This document shows positions 17,161 through 32,596 of a stretch of 64,000 bases of DNA, one piece after another. Source of the stretch: Microbacterium sp. SA39 (lineage in GTDB: Bacteria; Actinomycetota; Actinomycetes; Actinomycetales; Microbacteriaceae); contig NZ_JXRU01000035.1 of NCBI RefSeq assembly GCF_000967865.1, forward strand, positions 1 to 64,000, given 5' to 3'. Each line of letters opens with the position of its first letter. Within the stretch, counting starts at the first letter, position 1. The position numbers were made by a program, and so were the translations under genes. The notes under the pieces were generated by a model. That model saw nothing but the letters and a program-made list of their open reading frames with translations. It was not told where the DNA came from and did no database searches.

Positions 17161-18394
17161 CGGGATAGGACGGCGATGCTATTGCCGTGATGAACTGGGC
17201 ACGGCCCTCGGCTCACGTTGTCCCAAGCTCAGCAGCTCACGCCACGGCGTCTGGGAGTTCCGCGTCAGTGCGGGCACGGACCCCGCAACTGGCAAGCGGC
17301 GAACGTTGAAGCGCACCGGCTACGGCACCCGCAAGGAGGCCGAGGATGCCCGCGATGAGGTCGTGCGCAAGTACAAGCGTGGTGCTCTGCGATTCGAGGT
17401 GCCGACGCTAACCGAGCACATGGGCACCTGGCTCGCGCGAGCTGAGCGCAGCGGGGACCTCAAGGCCACCACGCTGCGGGAGTACCAGCGCTATGCGGAT
17501 GACTACGTGCTTCCCGAACTGGGACCGATGAAGCTAGACGGCATCCGTCGCGCGCACGTCGCCCAGTGGGTGGACCGCATGACGACAGACGGCCGCGGGA
17601 CGGTGGCTATCCACAGAGCACACGCCACTCTGCGAAGCGCGCTGGCCACCGCCGTGCAGCTCGATCTGATCGAGACGAACCCCGCGGCATCAGTGCGCCT
17701 CCCTAAGGCCACCACGCGCCGCGTGGAACCGTGGGAGCCAGACGACGCCGGGGTGTTCCTGGATGTCGCCGCACAGCATCGCCTCGGCGCGTTGTTCGAG
17801 CTGGCAGTGATGACCGGCATGCGGCGCGGGGAGCTGGTCGGCCTGCGCTGGCGTGACGTTCGACTCGATGGCGCATCCCCGCATCTCGTGGTTCGTTCCC
17901 AGCTCGTGCGCGTCGGTAAGGCAGTTCACGAGCAAACCATCAAGACCGAGGCTGGCCAGGGGCGCGTCGTACCGCTCACGGATCGCGCGGTGGGGTCACT
18001 CCTCGCGTGGCAGCTTGCTCAGGCCGCTTACCGCGAGCTGGCCACGTCGGTGGGGCTGGGGCCGACCGAGGATCGAGTGTTCACGATGTCCGATGGTTCG
18101 GACCTGCGACCTGAGTATCCGTCTCGGGTGTTCGAGTCGCTGGTGACTCAGGCTGGCCTGCGGGCGCAGCGGTTCCACGATCTCCGGCACCTGTTCGCGT
18201 CACTCATGCTCTCCGCTGGGGAGGACATGGGCGTGGTGTCGAAGATCATGGGGCACTCGACAGCGCAGATCACGCGCGACCTGTACGCGCACCTCGTAGG
18301 CGACCGTGCCCGCACCGCGGTTGAGGGCGGTTTGGCCCTCCTGCCGCCCTCTGCGCGCACTGCTGTGCCCGCAACTGTGCCCGCAGGGCATTAG
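17150..18394 (+). CDS. int: Tyrosine integrase of the element
   Basis: This 414-aa tyrosine recombinase catalyses insertion into and excision from tRNA-Tyr. An N-terminal arm-binding region (SSSRHGVWEFRVSAGTDPATGKRR) and SAM-like core-binding domain precede the catalytic domain. That domain has GMRRGELVGLRWRD (first Arg), HDLRHLFASLML (His-x-x-Arg), a GHS motif and the nucleophile in RDLYAHL. The last codons (AVPATVPAGH) are formed by two TGTGCCCGC repeats, so the gene end doubles as a possible arm site. The gene ends 65 bp from the right attachment core. ATG 17150 is preferred over GTG 17141; neither has a strong ribosome site. Confidence 0.93.
   Translation: MARDGIGRRCYCRDELGTALGSRCPKLSSSRHGVWEFRVSAGTDPATGKRRTLKRTGYGTRKEAEDARDEVVRKYKRGALRFEVPTLTEHMGTWLARAERSGDLKATTLREYQRYADDYVLPELGPMKLDGIRRAHVAQWVDRMTTDGRGTVAIHRAHATLRSALATAVQLDLIETNPAASVRLPKATTRRVEPWEPDDAGVFLDVAAQHRLGALFELAVMTGMRRGELVGLRWRDVRLDGASPHLVVRSQLVRVGKAVHEQTIKTEAGQGRVVPLTDRAVGSLLAWQLAQAAYRELATSVGLGPTEDRVFTMSDGSDLRPEYPSRVFESLVTQAGLRAQRFHDLRHLFASLMLSAGEDMGVVSKIMGHSTAQITRDLYAHLVGDRARTAVEGGLALLPPSARTAVPATVPAGH
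18364..18384 (+). repeat. Paired TGTGCCCGC site, right end
   Basis: TGTGCCCGC copies start at 18364 and 18376, 12 bp apart, inside the last codons of int and about 75 bp from the attachment core. They match the orientation of the left-end pair. Confidence 0.6.
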
Positions 18395-18399
18395 AAAAG

Positions 18400-18436
18400 C
18401 CCTCCGCCAACCGGTAGTCCGATCGGTGAGGGCCTA
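18400..18436 (+). terminator. Possible int terminator
   Basis: GCCCTC near 18400 pairs with GAGGGC near 18428, with a partly paired interior (CCGG/CCGATCGG). It lies between the int stop and tRNA-Tyr and could serve as terminator for both strands now that the native tRNA terminator has been displaced. Confidence 0.4.
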
Positions 18437-18459
18437 ACATCCGCGTCATGGTGCGGATC

Positions 18460-18513
18460 GTGGCGAGTGAGGGATTCGAACCCCCGAATGCGATGCAGTC
18501 TGATTTACAGTCA
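18460..18513. repeat. Right attachment site, within tRNA-Tyr
   Basis: This 54-bp repeat is identical to 9162-9215. It forms the 3' part of the intact tRNA-Tyr gene, from the anticodon region to one base past the discriminator. Confidence 0.93.
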
Positions 18514-18542
18514 GATCCCTTTGGCCGCTTGGGTAACTCGCC
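18461..18542 (-). tRNA. tRNA-Tyr (GTA)
   Basis: The 82-nt gene has a perfect 7-bp acceptor stem (GGCGAGT/ACTCGCC), an anticodon loop CTGTAAA with anticodon GTA at 18508-18506, a long variable arm as expected for bacterial tRNA-Tyr, and a normal T arm (GGGTTCGAATCCC). The CCA end is not encoded beyond the discriminator A. Its 3' half is duplicated at 9163-9215 by integration of the element. Confidence 0.95.
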
Positions 18543-18628
18543 AGAGCGCACCCGTCCGACTTGGACAGCCAACCGGGGGCACGAGAGATAATCATACCCG
18601 CCGGAGCCGGGCACATGAAATCGGCTCG

Positions 18629-19573
18629 TCAGCTGCCGAAGACGCCTCGCTCGGTCTCGGCGAGCGACTCCGGAGTGCGCAGCAGACCACCCTCCGCGCG
18701 GCACGTCGCGGCCGCGATGTCCATCGCGCGGGTGAGCAGCGCCTGCCAGTCGTCGAGCGATGCGGGGGTTCCCGAGACGAGGCCGGCAGCGACCGCCGAG
18801 AGGGTCGCGTCCCCCGCCCCCACGGTGTCGACGATGCGCCCGGGAAGCTGCGAGATCGGCGCGGCCGTGGTGCCGGCATCCGTCTCGAGGATCGCACCGT
18901 CGGCGCCGGCCGTGGCGAGCACAGCCCGTACGCCGAGGCTGCGGAGCCGTGCGCGCAGCGCGTCGAGGTCGCCGTCGTACAGGATCGCTGCGTCGTCGGC
19001 GCCGACCTTCACGATGTCGGCCTCCGCGGCCACACGCTCGAAGCCGCGGACGAACTCGTCGCGGTCGCTCAGCATGCCGGTGCGCGGGTTGGGATCGATC
19101 GCCAGGCGCGCGCCCGCGGTCGCCTCGGCCAAGGCGTCGACCTCGGCGAGAACGTCGAAGGGGAAGCAGCTGATCGCGACAAGACCCGCGTCCGCGATCG
19201 CCGATCGGGCCTCGTCCGAATAGCGGATGCTGCGCCGCTGCGCCGCCTCATTGAAGACGTACTCGGGCTCACCGTTCGCCGCCCGTTGCACGACCGCACG
19301 TGACGAGCCGTGCGGAGCCGCACTCGCGATGAGCCGCACCCCGTGGTCCGTGAGGTACTCGCGGATATGTCCGCCTGCCTCGTCGTCGCCGACCATCGCG
19401 ACGAGCGTCGTCGCGACGCCCAGCCGCCGAAGCCCGACCGCGACGTTCAACGCGGCGCCGCCGACCAGTTCGCGCACGCCCGACTCGTCACGGATCTCAT
19501 CGATCAGCGCGTCGCCGATCACGACGGCGGACGCGGTGCCGGCGGACCCCGTGGGTAGACCTTCGTTGCTCAT
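18629..19573 (-). CDS. PfkB-family carbohydrate kinase
   Basis: This 314-aa ribokinase-fold enzyme phosphorylates a sugar or nucleoside with ATP in the cytoplasm. The N-terminal substrate motif (GGAALNVAVGLRRLG) and C-terminal ATP/catalytic motif (DTVGAGDATLSA, with the base Asp) are both present. Fructokinase or ribokinase are the likeliest activities, but the substrate is not determined by what is visible. The gene lies just upstream of the tRNA-Tyr locus in chromosomal sequence outside the element. Confidence 0.88.
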   Translation of the reverse strand: MSNEGLPTGSAGTASAVVIGDALIDEIRDESGVRELVGGAALNVAVGLRRLGVATTLVAMVGDDEAGGHIREYLTDHGVRLIASAAPHGSSRAVVQRAANGEPEYVFNEAAQRRSIRYSDEARSAIADAGLVAISCFPFDVLAEVDALAEATAGARLAIDPNPRTGMLSDRDEFVRGFERVAAEADIVKVGADDAAILYDGDLDALRARLRSLGVRAVLATAGADGAILETDAGTTAAPISQLPGRIVDTVGAGDATLSAVAAGLVSGTPASLDDWQALLTRAMDIAAATCRAEGGLLRTPESLAETERGVFGS

Positions 19574-19652
19574 CCGCCGACCTTATCGCGACGCGCGTGA
19601 GCGTGCCGCACGAATGCTGTCGCCGCCGCGGCAACCACGCTACGGTGTGGCC

Positions 19653-20249
19653 ATGAAGGCACGATTCTCCGCAGGCGCCGCCGCCCTCTTGCTGGTGGCG
19701 GTCCTGACCGCGTGCGGACCGGCATCCGATGGGCCGAGCGAAGCCGGCGACTCATCGAGTCCCTCCGACGGAGCATCCGCTACCCCGGACGAGACGTCGA
19801 CGCCTTCCCCCTCCCCCAGCCCGACGTCGAAGGGCGTCGCGCTGCCCACGGACTGCCGCGCGATCCTCTCCGAAGACGTGCTCGCTCAGCTCGAAGGACT
19901 CCCGCTCAACGATGCCGCCTTCGGTCCCTCCGGTGTGGGCACCGACGGCACACTCACGTGCATCTGGGCAGACCCGCAAGCGGACACCACGAGTCTCACC
20001 ACGACCATCTCCGTCATGAACCGCGGCCCCGCCCTCGACATGCTCAACGCTCTCGCCGAGACCGAAGGCTTCTCGTGCTTCACGCCCGACGGCGGCACCC
20101 GCTGCGAGAAGACCTGGCCCAACACGCAGTATCCGGTGACCGACGGACGCACCCTGTTCTGGCAAGACGACATCCTGATCGACACCCGGTACTCGAACCT
20201 GGCCCCCTCCGGCTACACGTCGTCGATCGTCGAGAACCTCTTCGGCTAG
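19653..20249 (+). CDS. Secreted lipoprotein, DUF3558-like size
   Basis: This 198-aa protein has a signal peptide ending in a lipobox (LLVAVLTAC) followed by a Ser/Pro/Thr-rich linker. The mature domain has cysteine pairs (CRAIL, LTCIW, FSCF, RCEK), probably two disulfides. Size, linker and cysteines recall small actinobacterial envelope lipoproteins such as DUF3558, but I cannot confirm the family. ATG 19653 directly precedes the signal peptide; the longer frame to 19227 overlaps the PfkB gene. Confidence 0.75.
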   Translation: MKARFSAGAAALLLVAVLTACGPASDGPSEAGDSSSPSDGASATPDETSTPSPSPSPTSKGVALPTDCRAILSEDVLAQLEGLPLNDAAFGPSGVGTDGTLTCIWADPQADTTSLTTTISVMNRGPALDMLNALAETEGFSCFTPDGGTRCEKTWPNTQYPVTDGRTLFWQDDILIDTRYSNLAPSGYTSSIVENLFG

Positions 20250-20260
20250 ACGCTTGCCGG

Positions 20261-23200
20261 TCAGCGCTGCTCCGGCTCGCGCGCCGGTTCGCGGTCGTCA
20301 TCGCCGCCGAAGATCTGCACATCGTCGTCTCCCGACTCCTTGTTCTCGAGAAGCGCGTTCTCGCGCCGCGCACGGCGTTCCGCGCGCTTGGCCATCCGGC
20401 GTTCGCGCGAGCGCTCGAGGAGGAGGTACAGGATCGGGACGAGGATCAGGGTCAGCAGTGTCGAGCTGATCAGACCGCCGATCACCACGATCGCGAGCGG
20501 CCGGGAGATGAACACGCCCCCGCCGGTGATCCCGAATGCCATGGGGAGGAGCGCGAAGATCGTGGCCGTCGCCGTCATGAGAATGGGCCGCAGACGTAGT
20601 CGCGTTCCGTGGTACACCGCGGCATCGAGATCCGCACCGCCCTCCCGCAGCTTGTTCACGAGATCCAGCAGCACGATCGCATTCGTCACCACGATGCCGA
20701 TCAGCATCAGCAACCCGATCAGCGCGGGCAGCCCGAGCGGCGTGCCTGTGAGCAGCAGCCCGAGGATCGCACCGGTCGCCGCGAACGGCACCGCGATCAG
20801 GAGGATGGTCGGCTGACGCAGGTTGCGGAACGTCATCACCATGACGAGCAGCACCAGCGCGATCGCGGCGAGCATCGCCAAGCCGAGCTGCCCGAAGGCC
20901 TCGTCCTGCTCCGCCGCGACACCGCCGACCTCGTATCGCACGCCATCGGGAAGCTCGACCTCGGCCGTCGCCGCGTCCAGCGCCTGTGAGGCCGCATCGA
21001 GTCTGCCGTCCTTCGGAGTGACCGTGATCGTCGCGACGCGCTCTCCGCCGACCCGCGAGATCGACGGTGCGGTCATCTCCTCGGTCACGGTCGCGACGTC
21101 TGCGACCCGGACCGCCGTGCCGCGCACCTCGCCCGCCGCCCGCTGCGCCTCGGCCATGCGATCCGCCTCGGCCTGCTGAGCGGCGGACTCCGACTGTCCC
21201 TCGCGAAGCTGCGTGAGCTGCGCATCGGCCGCCTCGATGCCCGCCTCGGTCTGCTCGATCGCCGACGCCATCGAGGCGATCTGCTCCTGCCGCTCGGTCT
21301 CGGCGTCGATCGCGGCCTGCTGCTCGGGCGACTGAGGCTCCGGCACCACGGGGGCGGAGGCCTGCAGTTCCCCGAACTGAGCCCGCAGCCCTCCGAGCTG
21401 TCGGCGGAGGTCGGAGCGCTGCGACGCCGTGTCCGCGATCTGCTTGTCGACCTCCCGCTCGGCCTCGGCTCTCTGCTCCTCCGACTTCTGCTTCTGCTCG
21501 GCCTCCAGCTGATCCATCGCCGCCTTCTGCGCGGCGGCCGTCTGCTTCGGGGTGACCGGCAGCACCGTCGCCGCCACCGCCTCGGCACCTCCGCTGACGT
21601 CGGCCGTCCGCACGACGAGATCACGCTCCTGGCCGTCGAGCACGACGCTGCCGGCGGGAGTGCCGTTCAGTGCGGCGGTGATGGCCGTGGCGATCTGCTG
21701 TTGGTCGAATCCGAGCGCCGCCGCCTTCAGCGGATCGACGACGACCTGGACGACCGGCTGCTCACCGCTGATGTCGCTCGAGACCTTCTGGACGCTCGAC
21801 TCCTTCTTCAGGACCGCGACCAGGGCCTCGCTCGCCCCGGCGAGCGCCTTCGGGTCGTTGCCGAGCACGCGGAGTTCGATGCCGGCATCCGCGCCGCTCG
21901 CGCTCGCTGTCACCACGTCGAAGGTCTTCGGCTCGCCGAGTTCCGCGAGGGCGCGCTCGATCCGAGGCTGCACCTCGGCCGCCTTCGCCTTCTCCTCGAG
22001 GGCGACCTCGAAGGTGTTGACCTTCTTCTCCCCGGCGCGCACGGCCGCCCCGGGGATCGTCGACAGCACGCTCTCGACGCCCTCTACCTTCTTGAGCGCT
22101 CGCTCGACCGGCTCAGCCGCGGCGAGGCGCTCCTCGACGCTGCCCGACGCCTGCGGCTTCTGTTCCACCGTGATGCTCTGCTGGCCGGACTCGCCGAGGA
22201 AGTCCGTCGGGATCTGGGTCGCGAGCACGAAGGTCGCGAGCAGCACGACGACCGACGCGGAGAGCGTGATCACCGGGCGGCGATGCGTCGCACCGAGGAA
22301 GGACATGGAGCCGCGCTGCAGCCGGTCCTCCGGCGCTGCCATCTCGGCCCGTGCGAACTCACGAGCGTCCGAGTGGCGATCGTCGGACGATGCGGACGTC
22401 TCCCCCGCGAGGGCAGCCTGGGCAGCCGCGCGGCGACGCGCCCCCGGCGACTGGAACAGGTACGCAAGCACCGGCACCACCGTCAGAGCCACCACCAGCG
22501 AAGCTGCGAGCGCGATCGTCACCGTGATCGAGAACGGCCGGAACAGCTGACCGGTGACACCCGAGACGAAGGCGATCGGCAGGAACACGGCGATCGTCGT
22601 GGCCGTCGAGGCGATGATCGCCCCGGCCACCTGCTTGACCGAGGCGACGATGTCCTCCACCGTCGGCACGCGTCGCTCCGCGTGTCTGTTGATGTTCTCG
22701 ATCACGACGATCGAGTCGTCCACGACACGTCCGATCGCGATCGTGAGCGCGGCGAGCGTGAAGATGTTGAGCGTGTTGTCCGTCCATAGCAGAGCGATCA
22801 TCGTGATCAGCAGCGATAGCGGGATCGAGACGGCCGCGATCACCGTCGAGCGCCACGAGCGCAGGAACGCGAAGATGATGATGACCGCGAAAAGGAGACC
22901 GAGACCGCCCTCGGTCGAGAGATCCTCGATGGACTGCTCGATGAACGGTGCCTGGTCGAACACCGGCACGAACTCAGCATCCAAGGAGGCGGCGGACTCA
23001 TCGAGGATCGCCGTGACGCCGTGAGAGATGTCCACGGCATTGGCACCGATGGCGGCCATGACCTGGATCGTGAGCGCCGCCTTGCCGTTCACGCGCGAGA
23101 TGGACCCGGCGGGCTCGGACTTCAGCGTCACGTCCGCGAAGTCCTTGATCAGCACCACGCCATCTTCGATCTGCACCGGAAGCGCCCCGATCGCGTCGAC

Positions 23201-23905
23201 GCTCTCGATTCCGGGGCCGACGTTGACCGCGACCTCGCCCTGGTCGCTGCCGATCTGACCGGCGGAGACTACCTCGGCGTTGGCCTGCAGAGTCGAGAGC
23301 ACCGCTGCGGGATCGACCTTGAGGCGATCGACATCCGCGGTGCGCAGGGATATCTCGATGCGCTGCGACTCCTGCCCCTGCAGCGTGGCCGCCCGGACGC
23401 CGGGCACCGCGCGGACCTTGGGCAGGACGTTCTGCTCGAGCGACTCGGCGAAGACCTTCGCGTCGGATGACGAACCCGCGCTCAGGACCATCGCCGGGAT
23501 ATCGGCGGCGGAACCGGACTGCACGGCCACTCCGGCGTCTTTCGGCAGCGCGGACTTCACACCGTCGACAGCGGCCTTGATCGCACGGAGAGTCTCATCC
23601 GCGTCGAGCTCGAACGGCCAGGTGACGGCGACCTGGGCGCTGCCGGTGGTCGTCGTGGAGGTGATCGACGTGAGTCCACTCACGCCGTTCAGGGCGTCCT
23701 CGACCGGCTCGGTCGCGAGGTCCACCATCTGATCGGGCGAGAGACCGGTGGAGTCCACCGAGATGTATGCGCCCGGCTGCGTGATCGACGGCATCAGCTC
23801 CTGGCGGAGGGACGACATCGCGATGAGGCCGAAAGCGGCGACCGCCAGGGTGATCAGGCAGACGATGGCACGGTTCGCGAGGCTGGCGCGCGTGAGGAAT
23901 GTCAT
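20261..23905 (-). CDS. RND efflux permease (HAE1/AcrB-like) with coiled-coil insert
   Basis: This 1214-aa transporter has the AcrB plan: a first helix (VCLITLAVAAFGLIA), a large extracytoplasmic loop, helices 2-6, a second large loop, helices 8-12 and a charged tail. Helix 4 carries GRVVDDSIVVIENI, whose Asp pair is the proton relay of HAE1 pumps. Between residues about 785 and 925 an Ala/Glu/Gln-rich coiled coil interrupts the second porter loop, which AcrB lacks. No membrane-fusion or outer-membrane partner is encoded nearby, as expected for a Gram-positive. The proton-driven export substrate is unknown. Confidence 0.9.
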   Translation of the reverse strand: MTFLTRASLANRAIVCLITLAVAAFGLIAMSSLRQELMPSITQPGAYISVDSTGLSPDQMVDLATEPVEDALNGVSGLTSITSTTTTGSAQVAVTWPFELDADETLRAIKAAVDGVKSALPKDAGVAVQSGSAADIPAMVLSAGSSSDAKVFAESLEQNVLPKVRAVPGVRAATLQGQESQRIEISLRTADVDRLKVDPAAVLSTLQANAEVVSAGQIGSDQGEVAVNVGPGIESVDAIGALPVQIEDGVVLIKDFADVTLKSEPAGSISRVNGKAALTIQVMAAIGANAVDISHGVTAILDESAASLDAEFVPVFDQAPFIEQSIEDLSTEGGLGLLFAVIIIFAFLRSWRSTVIAAVSIPLSLLITMIALLWTDNTLNIFTLAALTIAIGRVVDDSIVVIENINRHAERRVPTVEDIVASVKQVAGAIIASTATTIAVFLPIAFVSGVTGQLFRPFSITVTIALAASLVVALTVVPVLAYLFQSPGARRRAAAQAALAGETSASSDDRHSDAREFARAEMAAPEDRLQRGSMSFLGATHRRPVITLSASVVVLLATFVLATQIPTDFLGESGQQSITVEQKPQASGSVEERLAAAEPVERALKKVEGVESVLSTIPGAAVRAGEKKVNTFEVALEEKAKAAEVQPRIERALAELGEPKTFDVVTASASGADAGIELRVLGNDPKALAGASEALVAVLKKESSVQKVSSDISGEQPVVQVVVDPLKAAALGFDQQQIATAITAALNGTPAGSVVLDGQERDLVVRTADVSGGAEAVAATVLPVTPKQTAAAQKAAMDQLEAEQKQKSEEQRAEAEREVDKQIADTASQRSDLRRQLGGLRAQFGELQASAPVVPEPQSPEQQAAIDAETERQEQIASMASAIEQTEAGIEAADAQLTQLREGQSESAAQQAEADRMAEAQRAAGEVRGTAVRVADVATVTEEMTAPSISRVGGERVATITVTPKDGRLDAASQALDAATAEVELPDGVRYEVGGVAAEQDEAFGQLGLAMLAAIALVLLVMVMTFRNLRQPTILLIAVPFAATGAILGLLLTGTPLGLPALIGLLMLIGIVVTNAIVLLDLVNKLREGGADLDAAVYHGTRLRLRPILMTATATIFALLPMAFGITGGGVFISRPLAIVVIGGLISSTLLTLILVPILYLLLERSRERRMAKRAERRARRENALLENKESGDDDVQIFGGDDDREPAREPEQR

Positions 23906-24205
23906 GAGTGTGAAGAGTTTCGTTCGATGCGACCGGAGACGGACGTTGCGGACTCACGGCCGGAAGGCCCCCGTCGAGCAACGATCTCTCCAGCAAACCG
24001 TGCGCAGCGCTCTCTTCCATCCGCCGCCGGTACCGCCGGTGTCGTACCACGGCACGATTTCCGCCCCGCCCCGCCGGGCACCCTCGCGAGCGCACGAAGA
24101 AGGCCCCGGGGTGAACCCCGGGGCCTTCTCAGTCACTCAGTACTTCAGTGTTTCGACTCGTTCGCGCTTCGCGCGGACTCGCTCAATCTTGACGGGCTTC
24201 GCTCG
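23906..24205. other. 300-bp intergenic region between rpoC and the RND gene
   Basis: No gene is supported. It contains the rpoC terminator (24099-24128), a diverged copy of the dispersed repeat around 24147-24186 (TTTCGACTCG...CTCGCTCAA), and a TTGACG/CGTCAA dyad at 24189-24209 overlapping the rpoC stop codon. The RND promoter should also lie here. Confidence 0.6.
24099..24128 (-). terminator. rpoC terminator hairpin
   Basis: GAAGGCCCCGGGG pairs perfectly with CCCCGGGGCCTTC around a 4-nt TGAA loop, a 13-bp stem. It lies 77 bp past the rpoC stop. On the minus strand it is followed by TTCGT rather than a full T-run, as is common in high-GC actinobacteria. Confidence 0.8.
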
Positions 24206-28081
<3,876 letters not shown>

Positions 28082-28152
28082 TGATTCTCCTGTGTCGGAA
28101 TTCTTTTTGAGAAGTCTGGGAGGGAGGGCCGCCGCTGACGGCGGCCCTCACC

Positions 28153-31656
<3,504 letters not shown>

Positions 31657-31781
31657 GGGAATAACCTCCGTGAGCCCCGCAGGGCTTCTCGATTCCTTTG
31701 TCGTCAGGTGGAGTGTGCGCTCAAAGACTCAACGAATGCCGACCACCATATGAGGGCAGGGAGAAGCGAGCGCAACTACCA

Positions 31782-31810
31782 ACTATACGTGCGATTCGGC
31801 AACATGGCAA
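31782..31810 (-). promoter_or_regulatory. rpoB promoter
   Basis: On the minus strand, -35 TTGCCA (31810-31805) and -10 TATAGT (31787-31782) are 17 bp apart. This predicts a start near 31775 and a leader of about 120 nt before the rpoB TTG. The leader holds a small AGCCC/GGGCT hairpin just before the ribosome site. Confidence 0.7.
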
Positions 31811-31829
31811 GCTCAGTCCTTGACCAATC

Positions 31830-31855
31830 TCGGATGCTGCGGTAAAAGCATCCGA
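31830..31855 (-). terminator. vapBC terminator hairpin
   Basis: TCGGATGCT (31830-31838) pairs perfectly with AGCATCCGA (31847-31855). It begins one base past the vapC stop and separates vapBC from the rpoB promoter. No T-run follows. Confidence 0.6.
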
Positions 31856-32287
31856 TCAGCCGGCCGAGGGGTCGATGAGCCGAAGCCCGTCGAACCGCGC
31901 AAGACCCCGATCGAAGGACGCCAGCGCCGCTCCATGCTCGATCGCCAGCGCCGCGTGATACGCGTCGGGCACGTCATTCCCGCGCGCTCCCGCGCGCCGC
32001 ACGAGGCGGTCGAAGATCTGCCAGTGCCGCTCTCCCGGGCGGACGATCCGCGTACCCGGGGCGGCGACGGCGTTCCTGCAGGCATCCATGGCCGTCTCGG
32101 GATCGGACGGGGGATCGAAGACCCGTGGGTGCGTGAGCAGACGAACAGCACCCGACAACGCGAGTTCGGAGACCCCGATCAGCTCACCGTCCGCCCGAAC
32201 CCTCGACATCCACTCGATCACTGATCGGTGCTGCGGATGCCCGATGCGCAGGGCGGGGATCCAGAGGTTCACATCGAGAAGGATCAC
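31856..32287 (-). CDS. vapC: PIN-domain toxin VapC
   Basis: This 143-aa PIN-domain ribonuclease has acidic active-site residues in ILLDVN, SELALSG, NDVPDAYHAALA and SFDRGL. VapC toxins cleave tRNA or rRNA and are held inactive by VapB. The GTG at 32287 overlaps the vapB stop by 4 bp. The target RNA cannot be predicted. Confidence 0.9.
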   Translation of the reverse strand: MILLDVNLWIPALRIGHPQHRSVIEWMSRVRADGELIGVSELALSGAVRLLTHPRVFDPPSDPETAMDACRNAVAAPGTRIVRPGERHWQIFDRLVRRAGARGNDVPDAYHAALAIEHGAALASFDRGLARFDGLRLIDPSAG

Positions 32288-32532
32288 AGGTCTTCCATCA
32301 GGTCGAGCATCGCCGAGTTGCTCCGCCAGTTGACTCCGGGCCGCAGGCCCCGATCTCCCGGCACCTCGACCGCGACATCCGCCCAGGAGAAGTCGACGAC
32401 GGGCTTCTGCCGCTCCGCGAGATACTCGCGAATCGCGTCATCGACGACCTCGCCGAGCGACGCATGCTTCCTGCCCGCGATCACCTTGATCTCGGCGAGC
32501 AGATCGTCATCGATATTGACTGTCGTGCGCAT
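32284..32532 (-). CDS. vapB: VapB-type ribbon-helix-helix antitoxin
   Basis: This 82-aa protein starts with a ribbon-helix-helix domain (MRTTVNIDDDLLAEIKVIAG, then ASLGEVVDDAIREYL) and ends with a toxin-binding tail containing DFSWADV. It should neutralise VapC and repress the operon. Just upstream (32540-32575), GCATCATGATGCG and related GCAT/ATGC dyads form a likely operator. Confidence 0.88.
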   Translation of the reverse strand: MRTTVNIDDDLLAEIKVIAGRKHASLGEVVDDAIREYLAERQKPVVDFSWADVAVEVPGDRGLRPGVNWRSNSAMLDLMEDL

Positions 32533-32539
32533 GGCTCGA

Positions 32540-32575
32540 GCGTACGCGCATCATGATGCGGATGCAATGCATCGT
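32540..32575. promoter_or_regulatory. Probable VapB operator
   Basis: Two GCAT...ATGC dyads, GCATCATGATGC and GCATTGCATCGTGATGC-like, lie immediately upstream of the vapB ATG. Repeated short palindromes here are what a ribbon-helix-helix antitoxin binds for autoregulation. Confidence 0.5.
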
Positions 32576-32596
32576 GATGCGCGTAGCGCGATCGGA

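Larger units (their letters stand above)
9162..18513. mobile_element. 9.3-kb integrative element in tRNA-Tyr, PICI-like plan
   Basis: Identical 54-bp repeats lie at 9162-9215 and 18460-18513. The right copy is the 3' part of an intact tRNA-Tyr and the left copy is the remnant. A tyrosine integrase ends 65 bp from the right repeat. Inside are an XRE repressor divergent from two Xis/AlpA-like genes, a replication-type gene, several small genes, ParA, ImmA and a TerS-like HTH gene. No capsid, portal, tail, large terminase, relaxase or transfer gene is visible. An integrase, repressor, AlpA, rep and TerS without structural genes is the layout of phage-inducible chromosomal islands; a decayed prophage or small ICE is the alternative. 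Confidence 0.88.
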
